Assembly (NCBI GenBank): GCA_021154945.1
Contig: JAJNQF010000419.1
Location: 1 to 64,000, forward strand
From: Sphingomonas sp.
GTDB lineage: Bacteria; Pseudomonadota; Alphaproteobacteria; Sphingomonadales; Sphingomonadaceae
DNA length: 64,000 nt
Direction of reading: 5' to 3'
Part shown: positions 24,834 to 33,151 of the stretch, piece after piece
Layout of the letters: each line of letters begins with the position of its first letter
Numbering within the stretch: the stretch's first letter is position 1
Translations under genes and position numbers: made by a program
Notes under the pieces: model-generated
The model's input: only the letters and a program-made list of their open reading frames with translations
The model's database searches: none
Told to the model about the DNA's origin: nothing

Positions 24834-26107
24834 GCGAGCTCGTCAGACCAGAGGACGCCGTATCGCGGATGGGTCGCTATCGATGGCTGATCTGCAGCCT
24901 GCTCTTTGCCGCAACGGCTATCAACTACGTCGACCGGCAGATGATCGGCGTGCTGAAGTCGACGATCTCCGCCGATCTCGGCTGGTCCGAGACGACCTAT
25001 GCGGACGTCATCTTCTGGTTCCAGGCCGCCTATGCGATCGGGTATCTGAGCTTCGGGAGGATCGTCGACGTAGCCGGCGCCCGCATCGGCTATTCCATCG
25101 CCTTCGTGATCTGGACCGTGGGGCACACCCTGTGCGGCTTCGTGAACACGGCGACGCAGTTCTCGATCGCACGCGCGATCCTCGGAGTCGGCGAGAGCGG
25201 CAACTTCCCGTCAGGCATCAAAGCGGTTTCGGAGTGGTTTCCCGCGCGAGAGCGGGCGTTCGCCACGGGCGTGTTCAACGCCGGCGCGAACATCGGCGCG
25301 GTCATCACGCCGCTCGTGGTCCCCGCCATCACGCTCGCGTATGGCTGGCGCATGGCGTTCATCGTCACCGGCGCGGCCAGCCTCGTCTGGCTGGTCGCAT
25401 GGATAGCGCTGTATCGGCGGCCTCGCGAAGTGAAGAGCCTTACCCCTGCGGAGTTGGCACACATCGAGAGCGATCCGGTTCATCCGGTCGAGAAGATCGG
25501 TTGGGGACGACTGCTGCGCTACCGGGAGACGTGGGCGTTCGCGCTGGGCAAGTTTCTGACCGACCCCATCTGGTGGCTCTTCCTTTTCTGGACGCCCGAC
25601 TTCCTCCAGAAGCGATACGGCCTGGACCTCGTCAGCTTCGGTCCGCCGCTGGTGGTGATCTACCTCATATCCGATTTCGGCAGCGTCGCCGGGGGATGGA
25701 CGTCGTCGAAGTTGATGAGCCGCGGCATGACCGCGAACCGGGCGCGCAAGCTCACGATGCTCGCCTGCGCCATCGCGGTCATGCCGATCTTCTTCGTCCA
25801 GTACGTCGCAAGCCTCTGGGGCGCCGTCGCTATTCTCGGTCTGGCCACTGCCGCGCATCAGGCCTGGTCGGCCAACCTCTACACCCTGCCGTCCGACATG
25901 TTTCCGAAGGGCGCGGTGGGCTCCGTGGTCGGCATAGGCGGAACCGCCGGCGCGATCGGAGGAATGATGATGGCGAAGTTCGTCGGGTACATGCTGCAGA
26001 CGACCGGAAGCTATGCGGCGATCTTCGCAGTCGCAGGGAGCGTGTACGTTCTCGGTCTGCTCGTCATCCACCTGCTTTCGCCACGACTGGCTCACGTCCG
26101 TGTCTGA
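24830..26107 (+). CDS. exuT: Hexuronate MFS transporter, ACS family
   Basis: This is a 425-residue transporter with about 12 membrane segments. It opens with WLICSLLFAATAINYVDRQMIGVL, the first helix typical of anion:cation symporters such as ExuT and GudP. Next come RIVDVAGARIGYSIAFVIW with the loop 2 basic motif, then LGVGESGNFPSGIKAVSEWFP, a very typical ExuT/GarP signature. It would bring monomeric hexuronates or unsaturated uronates from periplasm to cytoplasm for KduI. The stop codon lies inside a 9-bp perfect hairpin, so transcription likely ends here. Confidence 0.88.
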   Translation: MSELVRPEDAVSRMGRYRWLICSLLFAATAINYVDRQMIGVLKSTISADLGWSETTYADVIFWFQAAYAIGYLSFGRIVDVAGARIGYSIAFVIWTVGHTLCGFVNTATQFSIARAILGVGESGNFPSGIKAVSEWFPARERAFATGVFNAGANIGAVITPLVVPAITLAYGWRMAFIVTGAASLVWLVAWIALYRRPREVKSLTPAELAHIESDPVHPVEKIGWGRLLRYRETWAFALGKFLTDPIWWLFLFWTPDFLQKRYGLDLVSFGPPLVVIYLISDFGSVAGGWTSSKLMSRGMTANRARKLTMLACAIAVMPIFFVQYVASLWGAVAILGLATAAHQAWSANLYTLPSDMFPKGAVGSVVGIGGTAGAIGGMMMAKFVGYMLQTTGSYAAIFAVAGSVYVLGLLVIHLLSPRLAHVRV

Positions 26108-26115
26108 CACGGACG
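26095..26115 (+). terminator. Hairpin over the exuT stop codon
   Basis: CGTCCGTGT (26095-26103) and ACACGGACG (26107-26115) form a perfect nine-pair stem with a CTG loop. The TGA stop spans loop and arm. No T-run follows, so termination strength is uncertain. Confidence 0.45.
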
Positions 26116-26487
26116 ATCGTGGGGGAAGGCGTACCGGGACCATGCGCCTGGACGTGTTCGGGAGGATCGCACCACGCAAAGACCGTCCATGATGGATCGG
26201 CGGGAGATGCAGTCTACGGCGCGGTCCGCCGGACGGATCTTCATGATGCAATTCGCCGCGAGCGGCGACAGCGCAACATCCGCTTCAATGTTGTCATACA
26301 ACTAATTGACCTCTTGTCCGACTCGTGATTGAATGCCGCCGACGTCAACGAACGTCTCCGAGTCGAAGGTGACGAGCACAACGGGCGAAACGTCCGATCC
26401 GTCCTTCGTGAGGATGCTGACGCTGCGGGCGATTGGACGGCGTATGCGCCGGCCTAGGACGGACCGCGGCAAACAGGAGGGTAAGAC
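26116..26487. other. Intergenic region between exuT and PL7 genes
   Basis: There are 372 bases with no credible gene. The only structure seen is the operator/-35 at 26290-26334 and a ribosome site (AGGAGGGTAAG) just before the PL7 ATG. From the promoter the PL7 leader would be about 145 bases. Confidence 0.4.
26290..26334 (+). promoter_or_regulatory. Promoter with FadR-type operator for PL7 gene
   Basis: The palindrome GTTGTCATACAAC at 26290-26302 is identical to that at 18159. TTGACC follows at 26306-26311 and, after 17 bases, TTGAAT at 26329-26334 as a fair -10. No ACCGGT palindrome is present here, unlike the two other plus-strand promoters. Confidence 0.68.
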
Positions 26488-27237
26488 ATGACAAGATCGA
26501 CACATCGAATGCTGAGCGTCGCCGTTCTCACGGCAGCCGCGATCTTCGGACCCGCAGCCTACGCGGAATGTTCGATAGCGATACCGACGTCCACCAGCAC
26601 CTCCTCCTACGGCACGCTCCAGCTTCCGGTAGATGCCAACGGGGACGGCAAGCCGGACACCATCTCCGGCAGCCAGTTGTCGAGCTATTCGAGCCAGTTC
26701 TTCGAAAGGCAGACGGCAGCCAGGATCGTGATGCGGGTGCCAACCAGCGGACTGGCGACTACGCCGAACTCGAAGTATCCCCGATCCGAGCTGAAGGAGA
26801 ACCGCACCTGGAACGTCGACGACGGCTGTGCCGCTCAGGCCGCGAGGGTCAACATCTACGACCTGCCGGCGAGCGGAGACATCGTCATCGGGCAGATCCA
26901 TCAGGAAGCGACTACGCCGCGGCCGCCTGTCGAACTGCACTATACGAACGGCACGATTCACGCCGACGTGATGAAGCAGAACACGACGGCATCCGGCAGT
27001 CCCAGAACGCGTCTGACGATCGTGTCGGGCATCCCGCTGAAGCAGTGGTTCAGCTATTCTATCACCCTGGAAAAGGGTGGCCTCCTGAAGGTTACGGTCA
27101 ACGGCAGTTCCCAGACCACGTACCTCGACGCGAGCTTCGATAGCAGCAAGCTCTACTTCAAGGCGGGCAACTACACGCAGGACACAGGCGGTGGGAGTTC
27201 GGTCGGCTTCGAAGGCCTGAGCATCAAGCACAATTGA
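26488..27237 (+). CDS. Polysaccharide lyase family 7 (alginate_lyase2 fold)
   Basis: This is a 249-residue secreted jelly-roll lyase. The signal peptide is about residues 1-28 (AAYA cleavage). The three PL7 signatures are intact: YPRSELKE (the R-x-E-L strand), IGQIHQE (Q-I-H, catalytic Gln and His), and LYFKAGNYTQ (Y-F-K-A-G-x-Y-x-Q with catalytic Tyr). QIH rather than QVH usually goes with guluronate or mixed-block preference among alginate lyases, but PL7 also has glucuronan-active members. It has its own operator-bearing promoter. It lacks any carbohydrate-binding or anchoring extension. Confidence 0.93.
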   Translation: MTRSTHRMLSVAVLTAAAIFGPAAYAECSIAIPTSTSTSSYGTLQLPVDANGDGKPDTISGSQLSSYSSQFFERQTAARIVMRVPTSGLATTPNSKYPRSELKENRTWNVDDGCAAQAARVNIYDLPASGDIVIGQIHQEATTPRPPVELHYTNGTIHADVMKQNTTASGSPRTRLTIVSGIPLKQWFSYSITLEKGGLLKVTVNGSSQTTYLDASFDSSKLYFKAGNYTQDTGGGSSVGFEGLSIKHN

Positions 27238-27253
27238 CCATCCGAGAGTTCCG

Positions 27254-27274
27254 GGGGGCGGTTCCACCGCTCCC
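27254..27274 (+). terminator. Terminator-like hairpin after PL7 gene
   Basis: GGGGGCGG (27254-27261) pairs with CCGCTCCC (27267-27274) with one G-T pair around TTCCA, 17 bases after the PL7 stop. No clear T-run. Confidence 0.45.
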
Positions 27275-27819
27275 ACCCTCGTCGAGCGAAACGTACTCAA
27301 ACACGAGAAAGGGCACCTTCGGTAAGGGCTCACGCGACAGGATAGTAAGGGAACACCGGTCAAGCGTTCGTAGCGATGTGTGCCCCTGGGCGACCTTCAC
27401 GACGAGGCGAACGATCGGTATGACCCCGAACGAACGACCCCGTTCTAATGCTCGTTCTGAATCCAACGGCGATTTCGTTTAATGCAATCGCATATCCCAG
27501 ACGTGCGTTTGCGATCGGACGGAAGGCGCGTGATAAACGTATTTTGCTGCATCGCGGCATTCACGTTGGAACTGCAATGTTTACCTTAATTTCGATGATC
27601 ATCGCCTATCGACGCCAGGTATCGCGCCTCGCCCCTGCGGCCCTTCTGTCAGGCGGCAATGCAGCGAACGACCAGGGCATCGACCGGTCGGATGTGCGCG
27701 CCGCATAGTACGAGGCTCTTCGATGCGAATGCTCACGGTCGTTCGTATCCAACCTTGCCAAGGCGGTCGTAGCGGCTAGCTTCGGTGGTGCCGCCCGCTA
27801 TGACTTCGAGGGATCCGTC
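27275..27819. other. Gene-poor, lower-GC spacer
   Basis: There are 545 bases with visibly more A/T than the surroundings, mainly between 27440 and 27610. An 86-codon frame at 27448-27708 has no recognisable product. It separates the uronate locus from the DUF1488 gene and may be a decayed or transferred remnant. Confidence 0.3.
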
Positions 27820-28113
27820 ATGTCACGTCCGGTCATCCGTTTCGAACCCGGCAACAGCTACTGGGTGGCCGATAGAGAAAGCGTCGGCTTCGTCGGTACG
27901 ACGGACCTTGGCGAGGTCGAGTTCCTGATGACGAGCGCGGCGCTCGCCCAGATGTTGAACAACGACTACGAAGTCGTGGACGCCGAGACCGCCATGGAGA
28001 TCTTCGTCGAATTCGAGGCCGACATACACCGGATCGCTCGTCTCGAGTTCGTGAAGCGTCTTGGAGGCGAGCCACCGATCCTGCTCACGGCCGCCGACGT
28101 CGAGATGCACTGA
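27820..28113 (+). CDS. DUF1488-like small protein
   Basis: This is 97 residues with an acidic centre. The order FVGTTDLGEVEFLMTSAAL, then FVEFEADIHRIARLEFVKR and a terminal ILLTAADV resembles DUF1488 proteins (a strand pair, a helix with a His/Arg motif, and a closing TAADF-like end). Function is unknown. It converges on the pyruvate oxidase gene, and a symmetrical hairpin between them serves both. Confidence 0.5.
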   Translation: MSRPVIRFEPGNSYWVADRESVGFVGTTDLGEVEFLMTSAALAQMLNNDYEVVDAETAMEIFVEFEADIHRIARLEFVKRLGGEPPILLTAADVEMH

Positions 28114-28177
28114 AGACGCTGCAGAACCGCTGGAGGGCGGGACGGCGCGGTTGTGACCGCGGCGTCCCCCGTCTTCA
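28111..28177. terminator. Bidirectional terminator between convergent genes
   Basis: The inner stem 28139-28168 pairs 12 of 13 positions (GGGACG-CGCGGT with ACCGCG-CGTCCC, one G-G mismatch) around TGTG. Outer arms TGAAGACG (28111-28118) and CGTCTTCA (28170-28177) are also perfect complements and contain the stop codons of both flanking genes. Confidence 0.6.
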
Positions 28178-29920
28178 GATGAAGCGTTTCAGCAACCCCG
28201 AGTTCGTCTTCGCCAATTCGACGACCTCGTCGCCGCGGCCGCTGATGATGGCCTTCGCCATGTAGAGCGTGAACCCCTTCATCTGTTCCAGATCGATCTT
28301 GGGCGGTACCACGAGCTCCGTACGCGCGGTGACGACGTCGAGCAAGGCAGGGCCCGGATGCGCCAGGACCTCCTTGATTGCGGCTTCCAGTTCACCAGGG
28401 TCGGTCACCCGGACACCGTGCAACCCTATCGTCCGCGCCATCGCGGCGAAGTCCGGATTGTCGAGAGCGACGCCGGTCTCGATCAGCCCGGCGGCTTTCA
28501 TCTCCAACTCGACGAAACCCAGCGTTCCGTTGTTGAAGACCACCACCTTGACTGGAAGCGCTTGCTGCCGGAGCGTGAGAAGCTCTCCCATCAGCATCGC
28601 CAGGCCGCCGTCGCCCGACAGAGTTATGACCTGACGGCCAGGATACGCGGACTGCGCGCCGATTGCCTGCGGCAGGGCGTTCGCCATCGATCCGTGGTTG
28701 AACGATCCGATCAGACGGCGGCGGCCGTTCATCTCGAGATACCGCGCCGCCCAGACCGTCGGCGTTCCGACGTCGCAGGAAAACACGGCGTCGTCGGCGG
28801 CCAGTTCGCTCAGGATGCGGGCGACGTGCTGAGGGTGGACCACGCCGCTTCCCGCCTTGCCGTCGGCGAGTTCCTCCAGCGCCTCGCGCGCCTTCGCGTA
28901 ATCCTTTCGGGCAGCTCGGAGGAACGATCCGTCGCGCTCGCCGGCGATATGGGGAAGCAGGGCGTCGATCGTCGCACCGATGTCGCCGATGAGACCCAGA
29001 TCAATCCCCGTCCGGCGTCCGAGGTTCTCGGGCCGGAGGTCGATCTGGGCGACCAGCGCGTCTTCTGGGTAGAACTGCCGGTACGGAAAGTCAGTGCCGA
29101 GCATGAGCAGCATGTCGCACGCCTTCATCGCGTCGTAGCCGGACGAGAAGCCGATCAGTCCGGTCATTCCGACGTCGAACGGATTGTCGTATTCGACGAA
29201 CTCCTTTCCGCCGAGCGCATGCACGATCGGAGCCTGCAGCGCCTCGGCGATCTTCAGCAGCTGTGGATGCGCCGTACGACATCCGCGCCCCGCGAGGATC
29301 GTGACGCGGTCGGCGTTGTTCAGCATGGCGGCCAAGGCGTCGATGTCGGCGGCCTGCGGAACCACGGTCGCGGCCGACGGCAGCAGCGCCCGGTCCGAGC
29401 GGGCACGTCGTCCGACAACGGGATGAAGTCCGACGTCGCCCGGGATCGACACCACCGAGACGCCGCGATGTCCTACGGCCGCCCGTATCGCCGTATCCAG
29501 CGTACGGGGCATCTGGTCGGCGTTCGAGATGGTCTCGCAGTAGACGCTGCACTCGCGGAAGAGCCCCTCCGGCCGGGTTTCCTGGAAGTAGTTCGAGCCG
29601 ATCTCGGCACTGGGCACCTGAGCGGCGATCGCCAAAACGGGTACGCGGGTGCGGTTGCAGTCGTACAGACCGTTGATGAGATGCATGTTGCCCGGGCCAC
29701 AGGACCCGGCGCAGACCGCGAGCCGGCCGGTCAACTGTGCCTCGGCGCCTGCTGCGAACGCGGCGGCCTCCTCGTTGCGGACATGGACCCATTCGATCTT
29801 GCCCTGCCGCCGAAGGCTGTCCGTCAAACCGTTAAGGCTATCGCCGACGACGCCGTATATCCGCTTCACGCCCGCGAGGTGAAGAGTCTCCGCGAACAGG
29901 TCTGCGACGGTACAGTACAT
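28175..29920 (-). CDS. poxB: Ubiquinone-dependent pyruvate dehydrogenase (pyruvate oxidase), TPP enzyme
   Basis: This is a 581-residue TPP enzyme of the PoxB group, which converts pyruvate to acetate and CO2 with electrons passed to quinone. Seen: the catalytic Glu in VRNEEAAAFAAGAEAQLTGRLAVCAGSCGPG, FQETRPEGLFRECS, the central FAD/TPP-like domain (DRVTILAGRGC), and the C-terminal TPP/Mg motif SGDGGLAMLMGELLTLRQQ...NNGTL. The C-terminus ends in KTNSGLLKRFI, with basic and hydrophobic residues as needed for membrane contact in E. coli PoxB. An acetolactate-synthase-like protein is the alternative; PoxB fits better. Often induced in stationary phase, but no control site is identified. Confidence 0.85.
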   Translation of the reverse strand: MYCTVADLFAETLHLAGVKRIYGVVGDSLNGLTDSLRRQGKIEWVHVRNEEAAAFAAGAEAQLTGRLAVCAGSCGPGNMHLINGLYDCNRTRVPVLAIAAQVPSAEIGSNYFQETRPEGLFRECSVYCETISNADQMPRTLDTAIRAAVGHRGVSVVSIPGDVGLHPVVGRRARSDRALLPSAATVVPQAADIDALAAMLNNADRVTILAGRGCRTAHPQLLKIAEALQAPIVHALGGKEFVEYDNPFDVGMTGLIGFSSGYDAMKACDMLLMLGTDFPYRQFYPEDALVAQIDLRPENLGRRTGIDLGLIGDIGATIDALLPHIAGERDGSFLRAARKDYAKAREALEELADGKAGSGVVHPQHVARILSELAADDAVFSCDVGTPTVWAARYLEMNGRRRLIGSFNHGSMANALPQAIGAQSAYPGRQVITLSGDGGLAMLMGELLTLRQQALPVKVVVFNNGTLGFVELEMKAAGLIETGVALDNPDFAAMARTIGLHGVRVTDPGELEAAIKEVLAHPGPALLDVVTARTELVVPPKIDLEQMKGFTLYMAKAIISGRGDEVVELAKTNSGLLKRFI

Positions 29921-30086
29921 GGCGATCTCCGAAATGCTGAGATGTCGAGCGCTCGCCCGACGGGGTGGGGCGTGCTGGGCCGCGCGAATGTCGTACCAGC
30001 TTGGGGAAGGGGACTTGTCGCGTCGGGCAAGCCGCGTCGTTCGTTCACGATTATGACGGCGAGTGAATGCCGACGTCCTTTGGCTC

Positions 30087-30120
30087 CGTCCGGATGCCCC
30101 GAACTCCAGGCATCCGGACG
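30087..30120 (-). terminator. 12-bp perfect hairpin after fumC
   Basis: CGTCCGGATGCC (30087-30098) and GGCATCCGGACG (30109-30120) pair perfectly around a 10-base loop, 16 bases beyond the fumC stop on the minus strand. No T-run. Likely the fumC transcript end. Confidence 0.55.
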
Positions 30121-30135
30121 CAACGCCGTAAGTGA

Positions 30136-31617
30136 TCAGGCGCCGCCGACGCCTTCTCCGACGAGCTTGCCTGGATCGACCACCCGGTCGAATGTCGTCT
30201 CGTCGACCTTGCCCGATTTCAGCGCCGCCTCCTTCAAGGTCGATCCGTCCGCGTTGGCAGCTTCGGCGATGTGGGCTGCGTTGTCGTAGCCAATCACCGG
30301 CGAGAGAGCCGTCACCAGCATGAGGGACTCGTTCACGGACGCGTCGATCCGCTCACGGTTCAGGGTCGTGCCTTCGATCGAGTAGGTGCGCATCTTCGCG
30401 CACATGTCACCGAGGATACGGGCGGAGTGGAGGACGTTGTTGATGATGATCGGACGCATCGCATTCAGCTCGAAGTTGCCCTGACTGCCTGCGAACGCGA
30501 CCGCATTGTCCTCGCCGATGACCTGGATGCAGACCATGACCATGGCCTCGCACTGTGTCGGGTTGACCTTGCCCGGCATGATCGAGGACCCTGGCTCGTT
30601 CTGAGGCAGCAGCAGTTCGCCCAGACCGCAGCGGGGGCCGGACGCCAACCAGCGCATGTCGTTTGAGATCTTCATAAGGGAGACGGCCAGACCGCGGAGC
30701 GTCGCCATGGTCGCGACCATCGCATCGAGGGAACCCTGTGCGGCGAACTTGTTAGGTGCCGTGATGAACGGCTTGTGGGTGAGCTCGGCGATCGCTTCGG
30801 CGATCTCGATCGAGAAGCCCTTCGGCGAGTTCAGACCGGTTCCAACGGCGGTGCCACCTGCCGCCAGCTTGTAGAGACCGCCCATCGACGCCCGGACTGC
30901 GGCGATCGCATCGCGGACCTGCGTCGCGTAGCCCGACCATTCCTGCCCGACGGTCAGGGGTACGGCGTCCTGAAGGTGGGTGCGGCCCGTCTTGACCACG
31001 TCCATCCACTCGTCGCTCTTGGCCTCGATGGCGATCGCGAACTTCTCCGCCTGGGGAAGCAGGATCTCGTCGAGTTCGAGCACGGTCGCGATGTGCATGG
31101 CCGTCGGGAACGTGTCGTTCGACGACTGTCCCATGTTGACGTGATCGTTGGGATGCACGGGCGTCTGGGTCCCGAGTTCGCCACCGAGCAACTGGATCGC
31201 GCGGTTGGAGAGGACCTCGTTGACGTTCATGTTCGACTGCGTGCCGGACCCGGTCTGCCACACGTAGAGCGGGTAGTCGTCGTCCAGAGCGCCCGCGATC
31301 GTCTCGTCGGCTGCGCGGATGATCGCATCCGCACGCCATTGCTCCAGCCTTCCGGCCTTCGCGTTCACAAGCGCGGCCGCTTTCTTCACGTACCCGTACG
31401 CATGGTAGACCTCCTTGGGCATCTTGTCGTTGCCGATGGAGAAGTGCTGCAGCGAGCGCTGGGTCTGTGCACCCCAGTAACGGTCCGCAGGAACCATGAC
31501 CGTCCCCATGGAATCGAATTCCTTGCGTTCGCCCGACGCGTCCAGCCCGATCGGGATATCCTTTATGGAAGGCGTTTCCGACGTCTGAGGCTTCTTCTCT
31601 GCGGTTGAATTGGTCAC
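30136..31617 (-). CDS. fumC: Class II fumarate hydratase
   Basis: This 493-residue enzyme catalyses reversible fumarate to malate hydration in the TCA cycle. GTG at 31617 (VTNSTAEKK) is chosen because AAGGA lies eight bases upstream. ATG 31635 would have no ribosome site. Signatures: GSGTQSNMNVNEVLSNRA, HPNDHVNMGQSSNDTFPTAMH, TGRTHLQDAVPLTVGQEW, and GSSIMPGKVNPTQCE with the catalytic Ser loop. The roughly 30-residue disordered N-terminal tail (TSETPSIKDIP) is longer than in E. coli FumC. Stands alone, 215 bases upstream of poxB in the same direction. Confidence 0.93.
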   Translation of the reverse strand: MTNSTAEKKPQTSETPSIKDIPIGLDASGERKEFDSMGTVMVPADRYWGAQTQRSLQHFSIGNDKMPKEVYHAYGYVKKAAALVNAKAGRLEQWRADAIIRAADETIAGALDDDYPLYVWQTGSGTQSNMNVNEVLSNRAIQLLGGELGTQTPVHPNDHVNMGQSSNDTFPTAMHIATVLELDEILLPQAEKFAIAIEAKSDEWMDVVKTGRTHLQDAVPLTVGQEWSGYATQVRDAIAAVRASMGGLYKLAAGGTAVGTGLNSPKGFSIEIAEAIAELTHKPFITAPNKFAAQGSLDAMVATMATLRGLAVSLMKISNDMRWLASGPRCGLGELLLPQNEPGSSIMPGKVNPTQCEAMVMVCIQVIGEDNAVAFAGSQGNFELNAMRPIIINNVLHSARILGDMCAKMRTYSIEGTTLNRERIDASVNESLMLVTALSPVIGYDNAAHIAEAANADGSTLKEAALKSGKVDETTFDRVVDPGKLVGEGVGGA

Positions 31618-31664
31618 TGGTCTGTTCCTTTTCATGCTTCGAGATGATCGCATCCGGACAAGGG

Positions 31665-31689
31665 CTGCCCCACGGAGCGTGGCCGGCAG
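31665..31689 (-). other. Interrupted hairpin in the fumC leader
   Basis: CTGCC-CCACG and CGTGG-cc-GGCAG form a ten-pair stem with a two-base bulge and GAG loop, about 48-72 bases upstream of the fumC start. Possible leader structure with no recognised regulator. Confidence 0.25.
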
Positions 31690-31894
31690 TCACGTTCAAT
31701 CGTATCTGTGAACGTATCGCGTCGTTAGTCAGCGATCTCTTAGCGACAACAACGCCTCTAGTAACGAGTAGTTACGGAGCTCCTATGTATAGGATATCCA
31801 GAACTTGGATAAACCGAACAATTAAGTCTGAGCGTATGGTGAGTCTCTGACAAAAGAACTATTGACGTTGGCAGCGGTATCAGGGGTTTGTTGT

Positions 31895-33151
31895 ATGTCG
31901 GCGTTGCAGGATCATGATGTCGTGGGGCTGATCGGGGATGCCGTGATCAACCTTCACGGCAACGGACAGCAGACCGACGAGACGGTCAGATCGGTCAAGC
32001 GGCTCGTTCGGCACTACGACGCCGATATCGCCGTCATGCCGCGATGGGGCGAGGTTTTGCTCCGCGAGGGACCTGGCGCAGCCGGTCGCCCGATCGCGCT
32101 GCTGGACGTCACTCCGTCGAGCGTCGGCATGAACCGCGTCCTGGCCACCAGCAGGGTCATCGACGCGGCGATCGCTGAACATCTACCGATTACGGAGGTG
32201 CGGGCTAGGCTGAAGACCGTCGGAGCGATGCCGCCCTCGTCAAATCACCTGTTCGCATTGGCGTGCGCGACCGGAGCGGTCGCGTTGTCGGTCACGTTCG
32301 GCGTCGAACACCTTCCCGCGGTCGTGCTCATGTTCGTCAGCGCCGGCGCCGGTGGATATGTCCGGCGCCTGTCCTCGCGATACGGGGCAAGCGCCTTCGC
32401 GCAGGCGTTCCTGGCAGCTCTCCTCGCAGGATTGATCGGCGCCCTGGGGGTGCGCCTCAACATCAGTTCGGACCTCAGGCTGATAGCCGTATGTCCCTGC
32501 ATGGTGATCGTGCCCGGCCCCCATCTGCTGAACGGGACGCTCGATCTGCTCGCCGGTCGTCTGCCGCTCGGGGCTTCGCGCCTGCTCTTCGCTGCGCTCA
32601 TCCTGCTTTCGATTAGCGCAGGACTCCTGGTCGGCCTCAGCGTCTGCGACGTGTCGCTTCCGGCGGCACCGGTGGGGCGGGCGGTCGCTCTATGGCCGGT
32701 CGTTCTCGCGGCCGGCGTGGCGGCCTCGTGCTACAGCGTCTTCTTCTCGATGCCCCTGCGTCTTCTCGGTTGGCCGATCGCGACCGCGATGGCCGTCGAC
32801 GGCGTCCGGTGGCTTGCGATGAGCGAACTGCACGTCGGACCTGCCGGAGGTGCCGGCCTCGCCGGTCTGGTCGCGGGGACACTGCTGGTGCCGGTCGCCC
32901 GGCGCCATCGGATCCCGTTCGCGGGCATCGGCTTCGCGTCCATCGTATCGCTGATGCCGGGGGTGTTCGTATTTCGAATGATGGGCGGACTGACGTCGCT
33001 CCAGTTCGCCGACCACGCGGCAGCCGTCCCGATACTGGAGGGCGTGGTGGCCGACGGGTTGACCGCGCTTCTGATCGTGGCTGCGATGACGGTCTGCATC
33101 GTCATCCCCAAGCATCTCTACGACACGTTCTGGCCGAGCGCGGCTCGATGA
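31895..33151 (+). CDS. ThrE-family threonine/serine exporter-like membrane protein
   Basis: This 418-residue protein combines the ThrE N-terminal domain (DUF1212) and C-terminal ThrE_2 half in one chain. ATG 31895 is used; a TTG at 31862 is upstream in frame. A soluble N-terminal part (about 1-115, ADIAVMPRWGEVLL) precedes about ten membrane segments, including CPCMVIVPGPHLLNGTLDLLAGRLPLGASRL, where PGPHLLNG is the family's loop, and PGVFVFRMMGGL. The family exports threonine and serine; substrate is not proven here. The stop overlaps the DUF1275 start (ATGA). Confidence 0.8.
   Translation: MSALQDHDVVGLIGDAVINLHGNGQQTDETVRSVKRLVRHYDADIAVMPRWGEVLLREGPGAAGRPIALLDVTPSSVGMNRVLATSRVIDAAIAEHLPITEVRARLKTVGAMPPSSNHLFALACATGAVALSVTFGVEHLPAVVLMFVSAGAGGYVRRLSSRYGASAFAQAFLAALLAGLIGALGVRLNISSDLRLIAVCPCMVIVPGPHLLNGTLDLLAGRLPLGASRLLFAALILLSISAGLLVGLSVCDVSLPAAPVGRAVALWPVVLAAGVAASCYSVFFSMPLRLLGWPIATAMAVDGVRWLAMSELHVGPAGGAGLAGLVAGTLLVPVARRHRIPFAGIGFASIVSLMPGVFVFRMMGGLTSLQFADHAAAVPILEGVVADGLTALLIVAAMTVCIVIPKHLYDTFWPSAAR

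Noticed and set aside
27448..27708. 86-codon gene in the lower-GC spacer
   Set aside because: No ribosome site of note and no protein-like features; treated as spacer.
28358..30289. 643-codon plus-strand frame opposite poxB
   Set aside because: Antisense to a clear PoxB enzyme; product has no domain features and a typical antisense Arg/Val/Glu-rich composition.
31853..31866. ACAAAAGAACTATTGACG before the exporter gene, resembling the right half of the uronate operator
   Set aside because: The left GTTGT half is absent, so it is not counted as a fifth site.
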